This document shows positions 15,184 to 25,000 of a DNA stretch of 64,000 nt, one piece after another. The number at the start of each line of letters is the position of its first letter. Position 1 is the first letter of the stretch. The notes beneath the pieces were generated by a model that worked only from the letters and a program-made list of their open reading frames with translations, was not told the origin of the DNA and made no database searches. The DNA is from G020344215 sp039586575 (GTDB taxonomy: Bacteria; Gemmatimonadota; Gemmatimonadetes; Palauibacterales; KS3-K002). The position numbers and the translations under genes are program-made. The DNA is taken from positions 36,896-100,895 of the forward strand of contig JBDHKD010000015.1 of the NCBI GenBank assembly GCA_039586575.1, in the 5' to 3' direction.

Positions 15184-15972
15184 ATGAAGGAGAACGAAGC
15201 CGGCTACACTCTCGTCCTCGTACCGAGTGACACGGAGCGCACGCGGAGCGTGAAGATCACGCCCCGCGGACTGCGCATCGCTGCGGCGCTCGCGGCGGCG
15301 GCCGGCGTCGCCGGCGCCGCTCTGCTGGGCAGTTGGTGGTACTTCGCGGCCCAGACGGCGCGGATTCCGGAGCTCGAGCGGCAGATCACCGAGTTGGAAG
15401 CTGACAACGCCAGGGTCGTCCAGCTCGCCCGCACCCTCGATGAGCTGCAGGGTGAATACGAGAAGATTCGATTGATGTTGGGAGGCGATATTCTCGCCGG
15501 CAATGCCGCTCTCGATATTCCACCCACCAACGAGCCGGGGACTGCGGCGGAAGGGTCGCCCGGTACCGGTCTCTCCCCAGAGATCCCCACGAGCTGGCCG
15601 CTGGCCACGGCTGGCTTCGTCACCCAAGTCCTGGAGCAGGCGCAGGATGGTGCGCACCCGGGCATCGACATCGCGGTAGCCCAGCACTCCTATATCCGCG
15701 CCAGCGGGGCGGGGGTGGTTGCCGAGGCCGGGGCCGACTCGGTATACGGGCTCTACGTCCTGGTCGCTCACGGGAACTCTGGCTACGAATCGATGTATGG
15801 GCATGCATCCCGGCTGTTCGTCGAGCCGGGTGACACAGTTCTACAGAACGAGGTCATCGCTCTTTCGGGCAACACGGGACGCTCCACGGCCCCGCACCTG
15901 CACTTCGAGATTCTTCAGGACGGGAGACCGATCGACCCGTTCACCCTCGTTCAGCAACTACCAGGTTCCTGA
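15184..15972 (+). CDS. M23 (LytM-type) metallopeptidase with N-terminal membrane anchor
   Basis: The 262-residue product has a short cytoplasmic segment, a transmembrane helix (about residues 35-55), a coiled-coil stretch (PELERQITELEADNARVVQLA) and a C-terminal M23 domain. Zinc ligands are visible in HPGIDIAV (HxxxD) and HLHFEI (HxH), with YGHAS between them. M23 domains either cut peptidoglycan cross-bridges or, when degenerate, activate amidases; the full ligand set suggests real activity. It lies 34 nt after parB and 9 nt before the bactofilin, a pairing common for bactofilins. Confidence 0.9.
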   Translation: MKENEAGYTLVLVPSDTERTRSVKITPRGLRIAAALAAAAGVAGAALLGSWWYFAAQTARIPELERQITELEADNARVVQLARTLDELQGEYEKIRLMLGGDILAGNAALDIPPTNEPGTAAEGSPGTGLSPEIPTSWPLATAGFVTQVLEQAQDGAHPGIDIAVAQHSYIRASGAGVVAEAGADSVYGLYVLVAHGNSGYESMYGHASRLFVEPGDTVLQNEVIALSGNTGRSTAPHLHFEILQDGRPIDPFTLVQQLPGS

Positions 15973-15981
15973 GTTCAGACT

Positions 15982-16461
15982 ATGCTTGGACGCGACAAGA
16001 AAACCATCGAGGACCAGAAGAAGCCTATGGCAAAAATCGAACGCGAATCCGGGGATGCGGCGATCTCCCTCATCGCGCCCGGTATGAAAATCGTCGGCGA
16101 CTGCGAGACGGATGGCACCATCCGCGTCGAGGGTCGCATCGAGGGGACGATCCGCGCCGGCAAGTCTGTCGTCGTCGGACGTAGCGGGGAAGTGATCGGG
16201 GACATCGTCACCCAGGACGCCGTCATCAGCGGCAAGGTCTCCGGCAACATCGCCGCCGACAGCCGTCTCGAGCTGCAGTCGACGTGCGACATACAGGGCG
16301 AGCTGCGCAGTCGCCGCGTCCAGCTTGACGAGGGTGCCCGGTTCAACGGTCAGGTCCACATGGAAGAGGCCGGCTCACGAACCGTCAAGCCTGCTGCCGG
16401 GCCTGCACCGGCTGCTGTGAAGGGGACACCGGAGTCGCAGCCGGCTGTGGGTGGCAACTAG
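15982..16461 (+). CDS. Bactofilin (polymer-forming cytoskeletal protein)
   Basis: The 159-residue protein has the right-handed beta-helix core of bactofilins: repeated short Gly-turn strands such as GDCETDGTIRVEGRIEGTIR and VVVGRSGEVIGDIV, ending GARFNGQVHM. Unstructured tails flank it (N-terminal Lys-rich, C-terminal Ala/Pro-rich). Bactofilins polymerize without nucleotide and scaffold cell-shape or peptidoglycan enzymes and sometimes ParAB. The adjacent M23 peptidase and the preceding parAB are typical partners. Confidence 0.93.
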   Translation: MLGRDKKTIEDQKKPMAKIERESGDAAISLIAPGMKIVGDCETDGTIRVEGRIEGTIRAGKSVVVGRSGEVIGDIVTQDAVISGKVSGNIAADSRLELQSTCDIQGELRSRRVQLDEGARFNGQVHMEEAGSRTVKPAAGPAPAAVKGTPESQPAVGGN

Positions 16462-16526
16462 TACTTCGGCGGGCGTGCCCACCAGTTGTCCCCAGCATAA
16501 GTGACTATATCGCAACGGGTTATGTG

Positions 16527-16582
16527 GTTTTCCACGACGCTCTCCACCGCTGCCAAATCAGCGGTGGAGAGCCGTGGGAAAC
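16527..16582. repeat. Long imperfect palindrome in the bactofilin-LOG intergenic region
   Basis: A perfect 14-bp inverted repeat (16539-16552 and 16559-16572) with a 6-nt loop is extended by a second pairing block, GTTTTCCACG (16527-16536) with CGTGGGAAAC (16573-16582), having one G-T wobble and a 2-nt bulge. The total is about 24 bp of stem. No T-run follows on either strand, so it is not a standard intrinsic terminator. It repeats TCCAC/GTGGA cores several times. Confidence 0.8.
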
Positions 16583-16625
16583 GTGGAGAAGATCAGGGTA
16601 GGACCAGGACGGAGCCCTAACAACG

Positions 16626-17483
16626 ATGCAGAAGCGTAGGAAGGGTGTCGCGAAGAAGAGGCGGCCCAGGAACGTCGCAAAGGTGAGCCATGCCGATCGC
16701 CGGCGTGCGGGGCCGCTAACGGAAGACGAGCGGTTATTCAGCCGTACGATAACCGAGTCCGAGCTGGCTGAGGTCCATCGTCCGCCGGAGCGACTGGCGG
16801 AAGTGCTCGAGCCGATTCCGGACTCGACGCTGAAGGACCCCTGGCGGGTGTTCCGGATCATGGGGGAGTTCGTCGATGGGTTCGATGCGCTGGCTCGTGT
16901 GGGCCCGGCGGTGTCGATCTTCGGCTCGGCGCGCACTCCGCGCAACGATCCGGACTACCGGGCCGCGACGCAAACTTGTCGCCTGCTGGCCGAGGCTGGC
17001 TTCGCCATAATGACTGGGGCGGGCCCCGGAATCATGGAGGCGGCGAACAAGGGCGCTCAGCTCGGCAACGGTCTGTCGATCGGATTGAACATCGAGTTGC
17101 CTTTCGAGCAGGACATCAACCGTTACGTCGACTTCAGCCTGACGTTCCGCTACTTCTTCGTCCGCAAGACGATGTTCGTCCGCTACTCCGAGGGCTTCGT
17201 CATCTTCCCGGGCGGTTATGGCACGATGGACGAGCTGTTCGAGGCGCTGACGCTGATCCAGACGGGCAAGGTTCACAACTTTCCACTCGTGATGTACAAC
17301 AATCGCTATCACGCCTCGCTGATGCGGTGGCTCAAGAACTCCATGCTGGAGGAGGGTAAGATCTCGCCGCAGGATCTGGAGATCATCACCACGGCGAACT
17401 CGCCGGAGCAGGCGGCCCAGATCATCATCGACGCGCACCGCACCAGGAACGGCGACGGGGCAGGGCCGTCCCGCGCCGGGTAG
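16626..17483 (+). CDS. LOG-family nucleotide 5'-monophosphate phosphoribohydrolase (TIGR00730)
   Basis: The 285-residue product has a basic N-terminal tail, a Rossmann-like core starting VSIFGSARTP, TGAGPGIMEAANKGA, and the diagnostic PGGYGTMDELFEALTL motif (PGGxGTxxE). LOG proteins, once annotated as lysine decarboxylases, cleave cytokinin or other nucleoside monophosphates to base and ribose 5-phosphate. The N-terminal extension (about residues 1-60) is longer than in short LOG proteins and fits the larger bacterial subgroup. It is a single gene downstream of the long palindrome. Confidence 0.9.
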   Translation: MQKRRKGVAKKRRPRNVAKVSHADRRRAGPLTEDERLFSRTITESELAEVHRPPERLAEVLEPIPDSTLKDPWRVFRIMGEFVDGFDALARVGPAVSIFGSARTPRNDPDYRAATQTCRLLAEAGFAIMTGAGPGIMEAANKGAQLGNGLSIGLNIELPFEQDINRYVDFSLTFRYFFVRKTMFVRYSEGFVIFPGGYGTMDELFEALTLIQTGKVHNFPLVMYNNRYHASLMRWLKNSMLEEGKISPQDLEIITTANSPEQAAQIIIDAHRTRNGDGAGPSRAG

Positions 17484-17550
17484 CAGCCTGGCGCCGCGCT
17501 TTCACTTGCCGCGCCCGCCAGGTCGCGCCTAGGTTCGTTCCGGAACCACT

Positions 17551-18663
17551 ATGCCGGAGAAACCGAGGAGTTCCAGCCCGTACCTGCGCGGTCCGCGCAT
17601 CGACCCGGCGCCGATCACCGGTGACGAGACGGTCGCCGAGCTGATCGACGGCGCTTTCCTCGCCTACAACGCTCGGCGCCTGCGTGAGGCCGCTCGGCTG
17701 CTCGTCGAGAAGATTCTCGAGCCCGATGTCACTGTGGGCCTGAGCCTCAGCGGTGCGCTCACCCCGGCAGGCCTCGGGATGTCGGCGCTAATCCCGTTGG
17801 TTGAGGCGGGGTTTGTCGACTGGATCGTGTCGACCGGCGCGGTCCTGTACCACGACGCGCACTTCGGCATCGGGCTTGAGCTGCGTGAGGGCCGGTCAAA
17901 TGTTAGCGACGTCGAGCTGCGCCAGGAAGGTGTCGTTCGCATCTACGACGTCTTCTTCGACTACGAAGTCCTGCTGTCGACCGACGCGTTCTTTCGCCAA
18001 GTGATCGATGGAGCGGAATTCCAGCGCACGATGGGGACGGCGGAGTTCCATGACCTCTGCGGCAAGTATGTTCTGGAGCGCGAGCGAGCGCTCGGGCTTC
18101 GCCGGAAATCGTTGCTTGCCGCCGCCCATGCGGCAGGAGTTCCGATCTATAGCTCGTCGCCGGGCGACTCGAGCATCGGGATGAACGTGGCGGAGCGCGC
18201 CCTGGCAGGCGGGAAGCTGCGTATCGATTCTGCGGTCGATGTCAACGAGACGGCTGCCATCGTGCTCGATGCCAAACGGTCGGGCGGCAAGAGCGCCGTT
18301 GTGATCATGGGCGGCGGCAGCCCCAAGAACTTCATGCTGCAGACCGAGCCGCAGCTGCAGGAAGTGCTCGGCCTGGAAGAGGCCGGCCACGACTACTTTA
18401 TCCAGGTCACCGACGCCCGTCCCGACTCGGGAGGCCTGTCGGGGGCCACGCCCTCCGAGGCGGTGAGCTGGGGCAAGGTCGACCCGGAGGCGCTCCCCGA
18501 CACGGTCGTCTGCTACCTGGATGTGAGCGTTGGGCTCCCGTTGCTCACCGCTTACGCGCTGGCCAAACGCGAGCCGCGCGTGCCGAAGCGGCTGTACGAC
18601 CGTCGCACACAGCTGCTGGCGGCCCTGGAGAGCGAGTACCGCCGGGCGCGGGCGCGTGACTGA
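17551..18663 (+). CDS. Deoxyhypusine synthase-family protein (probable homospermidine/carboxyspermidine-type synthase)
   Basis: This is a 370-residue NAD-dependent enzyme of the deoxyhypusine synthase family. It keeps VGLSLSGALTPAGLG, STGAVLYHDAHF, VIMGGGSPKNFMLQ and the catalytic block EAVSWGKV, whose Lys309 corresponds to the imine-forming Lys329 of the human enzyme. Bacteria lack eIF5A, so hypusine formation is unlikely. Bacterial homologues are thought to use spermidine with putrescine or another amine acceptor to make homospermidine-type polyamines. No polyamine pathway gene is adjacent. Substrate remains inferred. Confidence 0.85.
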   Translation: MPEKPRSSSPYLRGPRIDPAPITGDETVAELIDGAFLAYNARRLREAARLLVEKILEPDVTVGLSLSGALTPAGLGMSALIPLVEAGFVDWIVSTGAVLYHDAHFGIGLELREGRSNVSDVELRQEGVVRIYDVFFDYEVLLSTDAFFRQVIDGAEFQRTMGTAEFHDLCGKYVLERERALGLRRKSLLAAAHAAGVPIYSSSPGDSSIGMNVAERALAGGKLRIDSAVDVNETAAIVLDAKRSGGKSAVVIMGGGSPKNFMLQTEPQLQEVLGLEEAGHDYFIQVTDARPDSGGLSGATPSEAVSWGKVDPEALPDTVVCYLDVSVGLPLLTAYALAKREPRVPKRLYDRRTQLLAALESEYRRARARD

Positions 18664-18672
18664 CCACCCCGG

Positions 18673-20679
18673 CTACCGGGCGCTGTCCTTCACATATTGG
18701 TCGAACCACGCCACTAGCCTACCGAACGCGTCCTGCACATTGCGGAAGCTGTTGAATTCGTGCCCCATGCCCGGATACCTGACGAGCTCTGTCTCCACCC
18801 CGAGCTTCCGCAGCGCAACGAAGAACTCTTCCGCCTGACTCACCGGTACGTCGTAGTCATCCTCTCCGTGAAAGAGCAGGGTCGGCGTGCTAACGTTCGC
18901 CACGTGTTTCAGCGGCGACCGGTCCCACAGCAGGTCGTAGTTTTCCCAAAGTTCACCGGGAAACTCGGTCTCGATCAGCAGATGGTAGAGCGACGTTCCA
19001 TAGAAACTGATCAGGTTGCTGATGCTGCCCCCGGCCGCCGCCGCTCTAAAGCGGTCGGTCTGGGTGATGATCCAGTTAGTCATGTAGCCGCCGTAGCTGT
19101 ACCCGGTGACGGCTAGCCGCTCTCCGTCCACCCAGTTGTAGTGTTCAACGATGTAGTCGACCCCAGCCATCAAGTCACGATAGTCGGCACCACCCCAGTC
19201 GTTGAGCGTGCCGTCGGCGAACTCCTGGCCGTATCCGATGCTTCCCCTGGGGTTGATCTCGAGGACCCCGTACCCCGCCTCGGCCATGTACTGTGCCGTC
19301 CAGGATATCGAATACGTGTAGGCGTTGTGCGGGCCGCCGTGGACCGTGAGGATGAGCGGATACTTACGGCCCTCCTCGAACGGGTTGGGCTTGGTCAGCC
19401 ATCCTTGAACGCGCGTTCCATCGAAGCTCTCGAACCAGAACTCTTCTGGCACCGCTAGCGAGACGTACTCAGTAAACGGCCGCTGCAGATGCGTAATCTG
19501 TCTGTGCCACGCGCCATCCAGCGTCGTAACGTACAGCTCTGCCGGTTGCTCGTGGCTCACCATGCCATAGACGATGCGATCCTGGGTCGGGCTCACCACA
19601 AACGCGGTCAACTCGACCTCGCCGGTGACGATCGGCTCGATCTCGCCACCGGTTGCCGGGACGCGGAAGAGATGGGTCGCGCCCCGGTCGTTGGCGCGGA
19701 AGTAAAGGTGGCGACCGTCGGGCGACCACTCGAAGCTCCTGACGCGCCGGTCCAGCGCCCCCGACAGGTTCGACGGCATGCCGCCTTCCGCCGCAACGAC
19801 CCACAACTGATCGTCTTCCATCGGGCTGTCGCGCGTGTTCATCGGCCGGATGCCGCCCAGGTAGGCGATCCGTTGGCCGTCCGGCGAGTATCTGGGAGCG
19901 AACTCCGGAGCGGGTGTATCGGTGATCTGCCGTACGGCACCGGAGGCGACATCGACCGCCCACACGTCGTTCCTATGAACGTCGTCGGGATCAGCAGCCC
20001 GATTGCTGATGAACACGATCTCTCGCCCGTCCGGCGACCAGTCGATGCTGTGCTCGTCGTAGGTCCCGAAGGTCAACTGGCGGGGCTCGCCACCGTTAAC
20101 CGAAACCACGAAGACGTGAGTGCGGCGGTTGTCGGAAAGATACGTACGGCTCTTGAACAGCAGACGGTCGATGACCCGCGGCGCCGTCTCGTCGATCTCC
20201 TGCTCCCCCTCGGCCGACACGTAAGCGATCTGCGACCCGTCCGGTGACCAGACGATATTCTTGCTCGCTCGATGACCCAGAAAGGCGTTGCTCTCGTAAA
20301 CCGCTGCAAGAAAGCGGTACTCCCCGGCGGCTACATCGTAGACGTTGACACCGTATGTCCCATCGGCTCCCGAACTCTTGAACGCATCATACTTACCGTC
20401 CGGTGAGAAGTAAGGCGCCGGCCGCGCGATGTCGGGCTCCCGCTCCTCACCCTCGAACCCGAGGTGCAGGACCCGTATGACCATCGAGTCGCCGTCCGGG
20501 TCGTAGGCTCGCGTCCCCACGTAGAATGAGTTGCCGTCGGCCGCCAATATGGGACGGCCGACCCCGGCCCTGTACTTCTGGACCCCCTCGATGAAGCGAA
20601 CCTGCTGAGCGTAACCGCTCGAGATCGCAGCGAACGTTCCCGCAGTGGCGAACAAGATGATGGCCGCGCTTCTTCTCAT
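18673..20679 (-). CDS. Secreted S9 family (prolyl oligopeptidase/acylaminoacyl-peptidase-like) peptidase
   Basis: The 668-residue product has a signal peptide (RRSAAIILFATAGTFAAIS, probable cut after GYAQ), an N-terminal beta-propeller with recurrent WSPDG/YSPDG repeats, and a C-terminal alpha/beta-hydrolase domain. The nucleophile is in GYSYGGYM; the acid lies in HGEDDYDVP and the His in YPGMGHEF. These enzymes trim short peptides outside the cytoplasm. ATG is preceded by AAGGAGAGG. It lies 20 nt downstream of the cysteine-hydrolase gene in the same direction. Confidence 0.92.
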   Translation of the reverse strand: MRRSAAIILFATAGTFAAISSGYAQQVRFIEGVQKYRAGVGRPILAADGNSFYVGTRAYDPDGDSMVIRVLHLGFEGEEREPDIARPAPYFSPDGKYDAFKSSGADGTYGVNVYDVAAGEYRFLAAVYESNAFLGHRASKNIVWSPDGSQIAYVSAEGEQEIDETAPRVIDRLLFKSRTYLSDNRRTHVFVVSVNGGEPRQLTFGTYDEHSIDWSPDGREIVFISNRAADPDDVHRNDVWAVDVASGAVRQITDTPAPEFAPRYSPDGQRIAYLGGIRPMNTRDSPMEDDQLWVVAAEGGMPSNLSGALDRRVRSFEWSPDGRHLYFRANDRGATHLFRVPATGGEIEPIVTGEVELTAFVVSPTQDRIVYGMVSHEQPAELYVTTLDGAWHRQITHLQRPFTEYVSLAVPEEFWFESFDGTRVQGWLTKPNPFEEGRKYPLILTVHGGPHNAYTYSISWTAQYMAEAGYGVLEINPRGSIGYGQEFADGTLNDWGGADYRDLMAGVDYIVEHYNWVDGERLAVTGYSYGGYMTNWIITQTDRFRAAAAGGSISNLISFYGTSLYHLLIETEFPGELWENYDLLWDRSPLKHVANVSTPTLLFHGEDDYDVPVSQAEEFFVALRKLGVETELVRYPGMGHEFNSFRNVQDAFGRLVAWFDQYVKDSAR

Positions 20680-20699
20680 GGTTCCTCTCCTTGTACCGA

Positions 20700-21749
20700 C
20701 TATGGTCCTCTATTCCCGAACCCCGGCCAAGACTCGAGCGGTTCGGTCGAGCGTACGACGTGCATGCCGGCGTCGGCGAACCTCGCGAAAGCCGCGTCCG
20801 CCTGCTCGGTGAAGTCGACCACGCCCGGTACGACGACCGGCGAGGTGCAGTCTTCGAGGAGGTAGACCTTCTCGACCAACGCGGGGTCTTCCGCCCGTAC
20901 CTCGGTCAACAGATCGTGGATCGTCCACGCCACACAATGGCTCTTCGCCTGACCGGCGATGATCACCGAATCGAACTCGAACAGTTTGCGGATAAACGGC
21001 GCATTCTTCTCCGCGATGACCTCACCGTTCGGTCCTACCATGACCTCGGGGTGGAGGACCGAGTAGTGCTCGGTCAGCGGATTGTCCCCTTTGATCTCGA
21101 AGCGCGGCTGGCTGACTCGGGCGATACCGTGGAAGAAAAGCGCCTCCTCCACCGCGGATACCAGGGCGTGTCCGATCCCGCCCAGCATCGCGTGATAGGG
21201 CCAGACGAGCAGTGGGTATTTCCCTCCTTGCGTCAGTCTCCGCACGTAGTGGAGCACGTGCCGCCGAAGGTATTCGTAGTCGCCGTCGGTCACGGTGGCC
21301 GCCACCGCCGGGTTCACTTTCCAGGCGCCGGTCTCCACATCCTGCGGCGTGATGATCGTCGCGCCGCCCACCGGGTGCTCGCCCGCTTCGTTGATCCAGA
21401 AGACGGGATGAAAGACCTGCATGGCGCTGTGCGTGTCCATCGTGGGCGCGATCTGTGTGATGGTGCCCAGGTTGCGGTAGATGAACTCGCACAGGCGGAC
21501 GTTGTCCTCGACGGCGCCCCGCCCCGAACTTCCTCCGACGAACAGCTCGAATCCCGGGATGCAGAACGTGTTCTGGCAGTCGACGATGACCAGGCATACA
21601 CTGAACCTGTCCTCACAAGCTGGACGTATCGTGTGCTCACGCGCCCACGCCGCCGCTTCCTCGGCCCGCTGTGTGTACGGGACCCGCCAGATCTCTCCGA
21701 CGCTCGCCGGTGTGAAGTGCGGTGGCATCGGCAGCTGCTTTCCGATCAC
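20700..21749 (-). CDS. Isochorismatase/nicotinamidase-like cysteine hydrolase
   Basis: From GTG 21749 (behind GGGAGGTGG) the product is 349 residues, longer than a typical nicotinamidase (about 210). It has CLVIVDCQNTF with the catalytic Asp, the metal-binding MDTH, a WPYHAMLGGIGHA segment aligning with the WPxHC region, and AGQAKSHCVAWTIHDLL with the catalytic Cys. The extra length is an N-terminal extension of about 50 residues and an insertion before the WPYH block. It likely cleaves an amide such as nicotinamide, but the pocket is altered. It precedes the S9 peptidase in a two-gene operon. Confidence 0.75.
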   Translation of the reverse strand: MIGKQLPMPPHFTPASVGEIWRVPYTQRAEEAAAWAREHTIRPACEDRFSVCLVIVDCQNTFCIPGFELFVGGSSGRGAVEDNVRLCEFIYRNLGTITQIAPTMDTHSAMQVFHPVFWINEAGEHPVGGATIITPQDVETGAWKVNPAVAATVTDGDYEYLRRHVLHYVRRLTQGGKYPLLVWPYHAMLGGIGHALVSAVEEALFFHGIARVSQPRFEIKGDNPLTEHYSVLHPEVMVGPNGEVIAEKNAPFIRKLFEFDSVIIAGQAKSHCVAWTIHDLLTEVRAEDPALVEKVYLLEDCTSPVVVPGVVDFTEQADAAFARFADAGMHVVRSTEPLESWPGFGNRGP

Positions 21750-21946
21750 GTAGCCACCTCCCTACGATGCAACCAATGGCCGGGATACTGCATCCAACTT
21801 AGTGAGAAGCGAGCAAAGGAGGAAACGGGTATCCGACGCTCGCGCTCTCTCGAAACCCGGATTCGTGTTGGGGCTGTAGTTGAAGTAATAGATCAGTGTT
21901 CGCGGATCGCGTGTTTCCTTGCGTGGGTTAAGCGCTGATAGCTTGG

Positions 21947-21970
21947 CAAGGGCACCCTCGGGTGCCCTTG
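21947..21970. terminator. Perfect 10-11 bp hairpin, terminator-like
   Basis: CAAGGGCACC pairs perfectly with GGTGCCCTTG around a CTCG tetraloop-sized turn. On the plus strand TTTG follows; on the minus strand no T-run follows. It sits about 100 nt past the VPS10-like stop. Confidence 0.5.
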
Positions 21971-22003
21971 TTTGCGTAGAGGCTGCAGGCGAGTCCGATA
22001 CGC

Positions 22004-22033
22004 GAGAGGGGCACCCGGGTGGATGCCCCTCTT
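22004..22033 (-). terminator. 9-bp hairpin downstream of the VPS10-like gene
   Basis: AGAGGGGCA (22005-22013) pairs with TGCCCCTCT (22024-22032) around a 10-nt loop. Located about 36 nt beyond the VPS10-like stop codon in its direction of transcription. There is no U-tract, so termination may be Rho-assisted or the hairpin may only protect the 3' end. Confidence 0.45.
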
Positions 22034-22068
22034 CTGCTGAAGACCTGCGCTGTGACGGCCGCTAGGCG

Positions 22069-25000
22069 TCAGTCCCTCCGCCAGTCAGGCAAGCGGCGCC
22101 CCGATGTGTAGGGCGCTCCCGCCGCCTCGAGCGAGTCCTCGAGAGCGGGCAGGTCGACTTCGATCAACTGTTTCAAATCGTCATAGATCACGCCGAACTC
22201 CGATGCCGCGACGTCGTAGTTTCGCCGATGCGTCGTGGTGGGCCCATACGTGCCGGAGTAACTTCCGCGGACGACCTGCTGGACGCGACTCACGATGCCG
22301 GGCATCCCCGGCTCGTTGCGGCGTGGAAGGGTTGGGTCTCCGGCCAACGCTTCCTGCAGATCGAGCAGCCTGAGCTCGAGCGTCCGTGCTTCCTGCCGGA
22401 GGTGCGGGTCAGCGTCGGGCCAAACCTCGATGACGTCCTTGATTTCGGCAACGCGTTCCGCCGCATCACGAGAGACTCGGTTCGCGGCCATCACGGCGCG
22501 TTGCAACGCGCCGGCCTGACGCTGGAAGGCGAGGACCTCTTCACGGGCGGCTAGCGGCAGGCTGGGTGTGAGTAGCGGCTCGACGACGAACCGCGTCGGC
22601 GCGACCAGCTGCGTCGTCACGCCGTCGACGCGCCTCTCCATGCTGACGGTGTACGTTCCCGGCGGCGCCAGCGGGCCGGATCCGGCGCTCTCCACGCTGC
22701 TGGCTGTGAAACCGGGATAGCGCAGGTCCCAGGTGACGCGGTGAATCCCTGACCTCGTCGAGCCACCGATGCGTCTGACGACGTTCCCGTCCTCATCGCG
22801 GATCGTGAAGATGATCGCCGGCCTCTCCTGCCGATCCTCCTCCTTGAGCTCCTCCCAGGTCGGGTAGAAGACATCGTGGCCCGCCCTCGCCGCATCGCGC
22901 TCGCGCTCCTCGCGCAGGGCCCGCCGCGTCTTCAACGATTCACGCAGATAGTATGTGAACGTGGCACCGTACGGTGGGTTGGGCGCCGTAAAGAAAGAGG
23001 CGCCCTGTGAAGCCTTCTCGCCGCCACCCAGAGGCGCGGCCTGCACGTACCACCAAGCCCGTTTGATCGGGAAGATGACGGCCGTTTGCGTGAGCAGGCT
23101 CTGGCTCAGCTCGCGTAACGGCGAATAGTCGTCGAGAATGAAGAAACCGCGGCCGAACGAGGCGGCGACCAGATCGCTCTCGCGTCGCTGAATCTCCAAG
23201 TCGCGCACGGCGATGGTCGGCATGCCACCCTCGAGCTGGATCCACTTCTGGCCGCCGTCCACGGTGAAGTAGATCCCGAATTCGGTCCCGGCGAAAAGCA
23301 GGTCGGCGTTCTCGTGGTCCTCCACGATGGTGTAAACCGAACCGCGCTCCGGCAGATCGCCACTAATCGAGGTCCACGAGCGACCGCGGTTGGTGCTCTT
23401 GTAAACGTAGGGCTTGAAGTCGCCACGCTTGTGGTTGTTGAAAGCAACGTAGACCGTGCTTTCATCGTGCAGCGACGCCTCGATGTCGTTCACGTAGGTC
23501 ATCTCGGGGACGTTGCCGACCCGCTCGATCCGGCGCCAAGCGCCGCCGCCGTCCTCGCTCACCTGCACCAGGCCGTCATCGGTCCCGACGTAGAGCAAGC
23601 CCTCGACCTGCGGCGATTCGGAGAGCGCGACGATGGTGCCGTAGAACGATGTCGAGCGGTTCTTGGAGACCGCGTCCACGCTCCAGACGCGGCCCATCAC
23701 CTCCAGCCTGTTCCGATCGATGTTTCGCGTGAGGTCCGGGCTCACCGCCTCCCACGTGTCGCCGCGGTCATCGCTGCGGAACAGGATCTGCGACCCATAG
23801 TACAGCCGCGCGTTGGAATGCGGGCTGATCAGCAAGGCGGAGTCCCAGTTCCAGCGTAACGGGGGCCCGTCACGGTCCGGCTGCGGCTTGATGTCAACGC
23901 GTTCACCGGTCCGGCGGTCGAAGCGCACCAGGCCGCCGTACTGCCACTGCGAGTAGACGATGTTCGGATCCGCCGGGTCCACGGCTGGATCGAACCCGTC
24001 GCCGCCCACCGTGATGAACCAGTCGCTGTTGCGGATCCCGTGCTCGTTGTTGGTGCGCGACGGGCCGCCCTGCGTGTTGTTGTCCTGCGTGCCGCCGTAG
24101 ACGTTGTAGAACGGTTCGGCGTTGTCGATCGCGACCTTGTAGAACTGGGTCACCGGCAGGTTGGGGAAGAAGCGGTAGTTCTCTCCACGGTCGAAGGTCT
24201 CGTACAGGCCGCCGTCGTTACCCACAAGCAGGTGCTCGGGGTCACCGGGGTCGATCCACAGGGCGTGATCGTCCACGTGCTTCCACTGCTGGCCCGCGCG
24301 CTCGAAAGTCGCCCCGCCGTCCTCGCTGACCATGAACCGCGTGTCCATGGAGTAGACGCGGTCGAACCGATGCGGGTCGGCGAAGATCTCCTGGTAGTAC
24401 TGCGGGCTACCGCTCACATAGTCGCTCCGCTTCGACCAGTTCTCTCCGCCGTTCTCCGAACGGAAAAAGCCACCACTGTCCTGAGCGGCCTCGATGATCG
24501 CGTAGAGCACGTTGGGATCGATGGGAGAGACCGCCATGCCGATGCGCCCCTTGTCGATCGAGGGAAGACCGCGGTCGATCTCCCGCCACGTCGTACCCCC
24601 GTCGGTCGACTTGTAGATGCCCGACGATGGCCCGCCATTGATCAGGGTCCAGACGTGACGGCGCCGCTGGTAGGCGACGGCGTAAAGCACGTCCGGGTTG
24701 CGCGGATCGAAGTGCACCTCGGAGATCCCCGTGTGCTCGTCGACCTCGAGGACCCGCGCCCAGGTCGCGCCGCCGTCCGTCGTCTTGTAGAGTCCCCGGT
24801 CGCCGCCGGAAGCCCAGAGCGGCCCCTGCGCTGCCACGTAGACCACCTGCGAGTCACGCGGATCGACCCGGATCATGCCGATATGCTCCGAGTTCTGAAG
24901 CCCCACATTCTCGAAGCTCCGGCCACCGTCGATCGACTTGTAGACGCCGTCGCCGTAGCCTACGCTGCGCTGGCTATTGTTCTCCCCGGTGCCCACCCAC

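Larger units (their letters stand above)
21750..22068. other. Intergenic region with two strong hairpins, no gene seen
   Basis: These 319 bp separate the end of the VPS10-like gene from the start of the cysteine-hydrolase gene, both on the minus strand. I see no convincing gene in it. The half nearest 22069 contains two GC-rich hairpins (21947-21970 and 22004-22033) that probably end the VPS10-like transcript. The half nearest 21749 is less GC-rich and probably carries the promoter of the hydrolase-S9 operon, but no clear -35/-10 pair was found. Confidence 0.5.

Noticed and set aside
16462..16625. A second origin next to parAB/bactofilin
   Set aside because: TCCAC cores are present but only in degenerate form, and there are no DnaA-trios or AT-rich tract; the dnaA-dnaN gap is far better.
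20691..21938. 415-codon plus-strand frame over the cysteine hydrolase
   Set aside because: Antisense to a gene with catalytic motifs and a strong ribosome site; no family pattern of its own.
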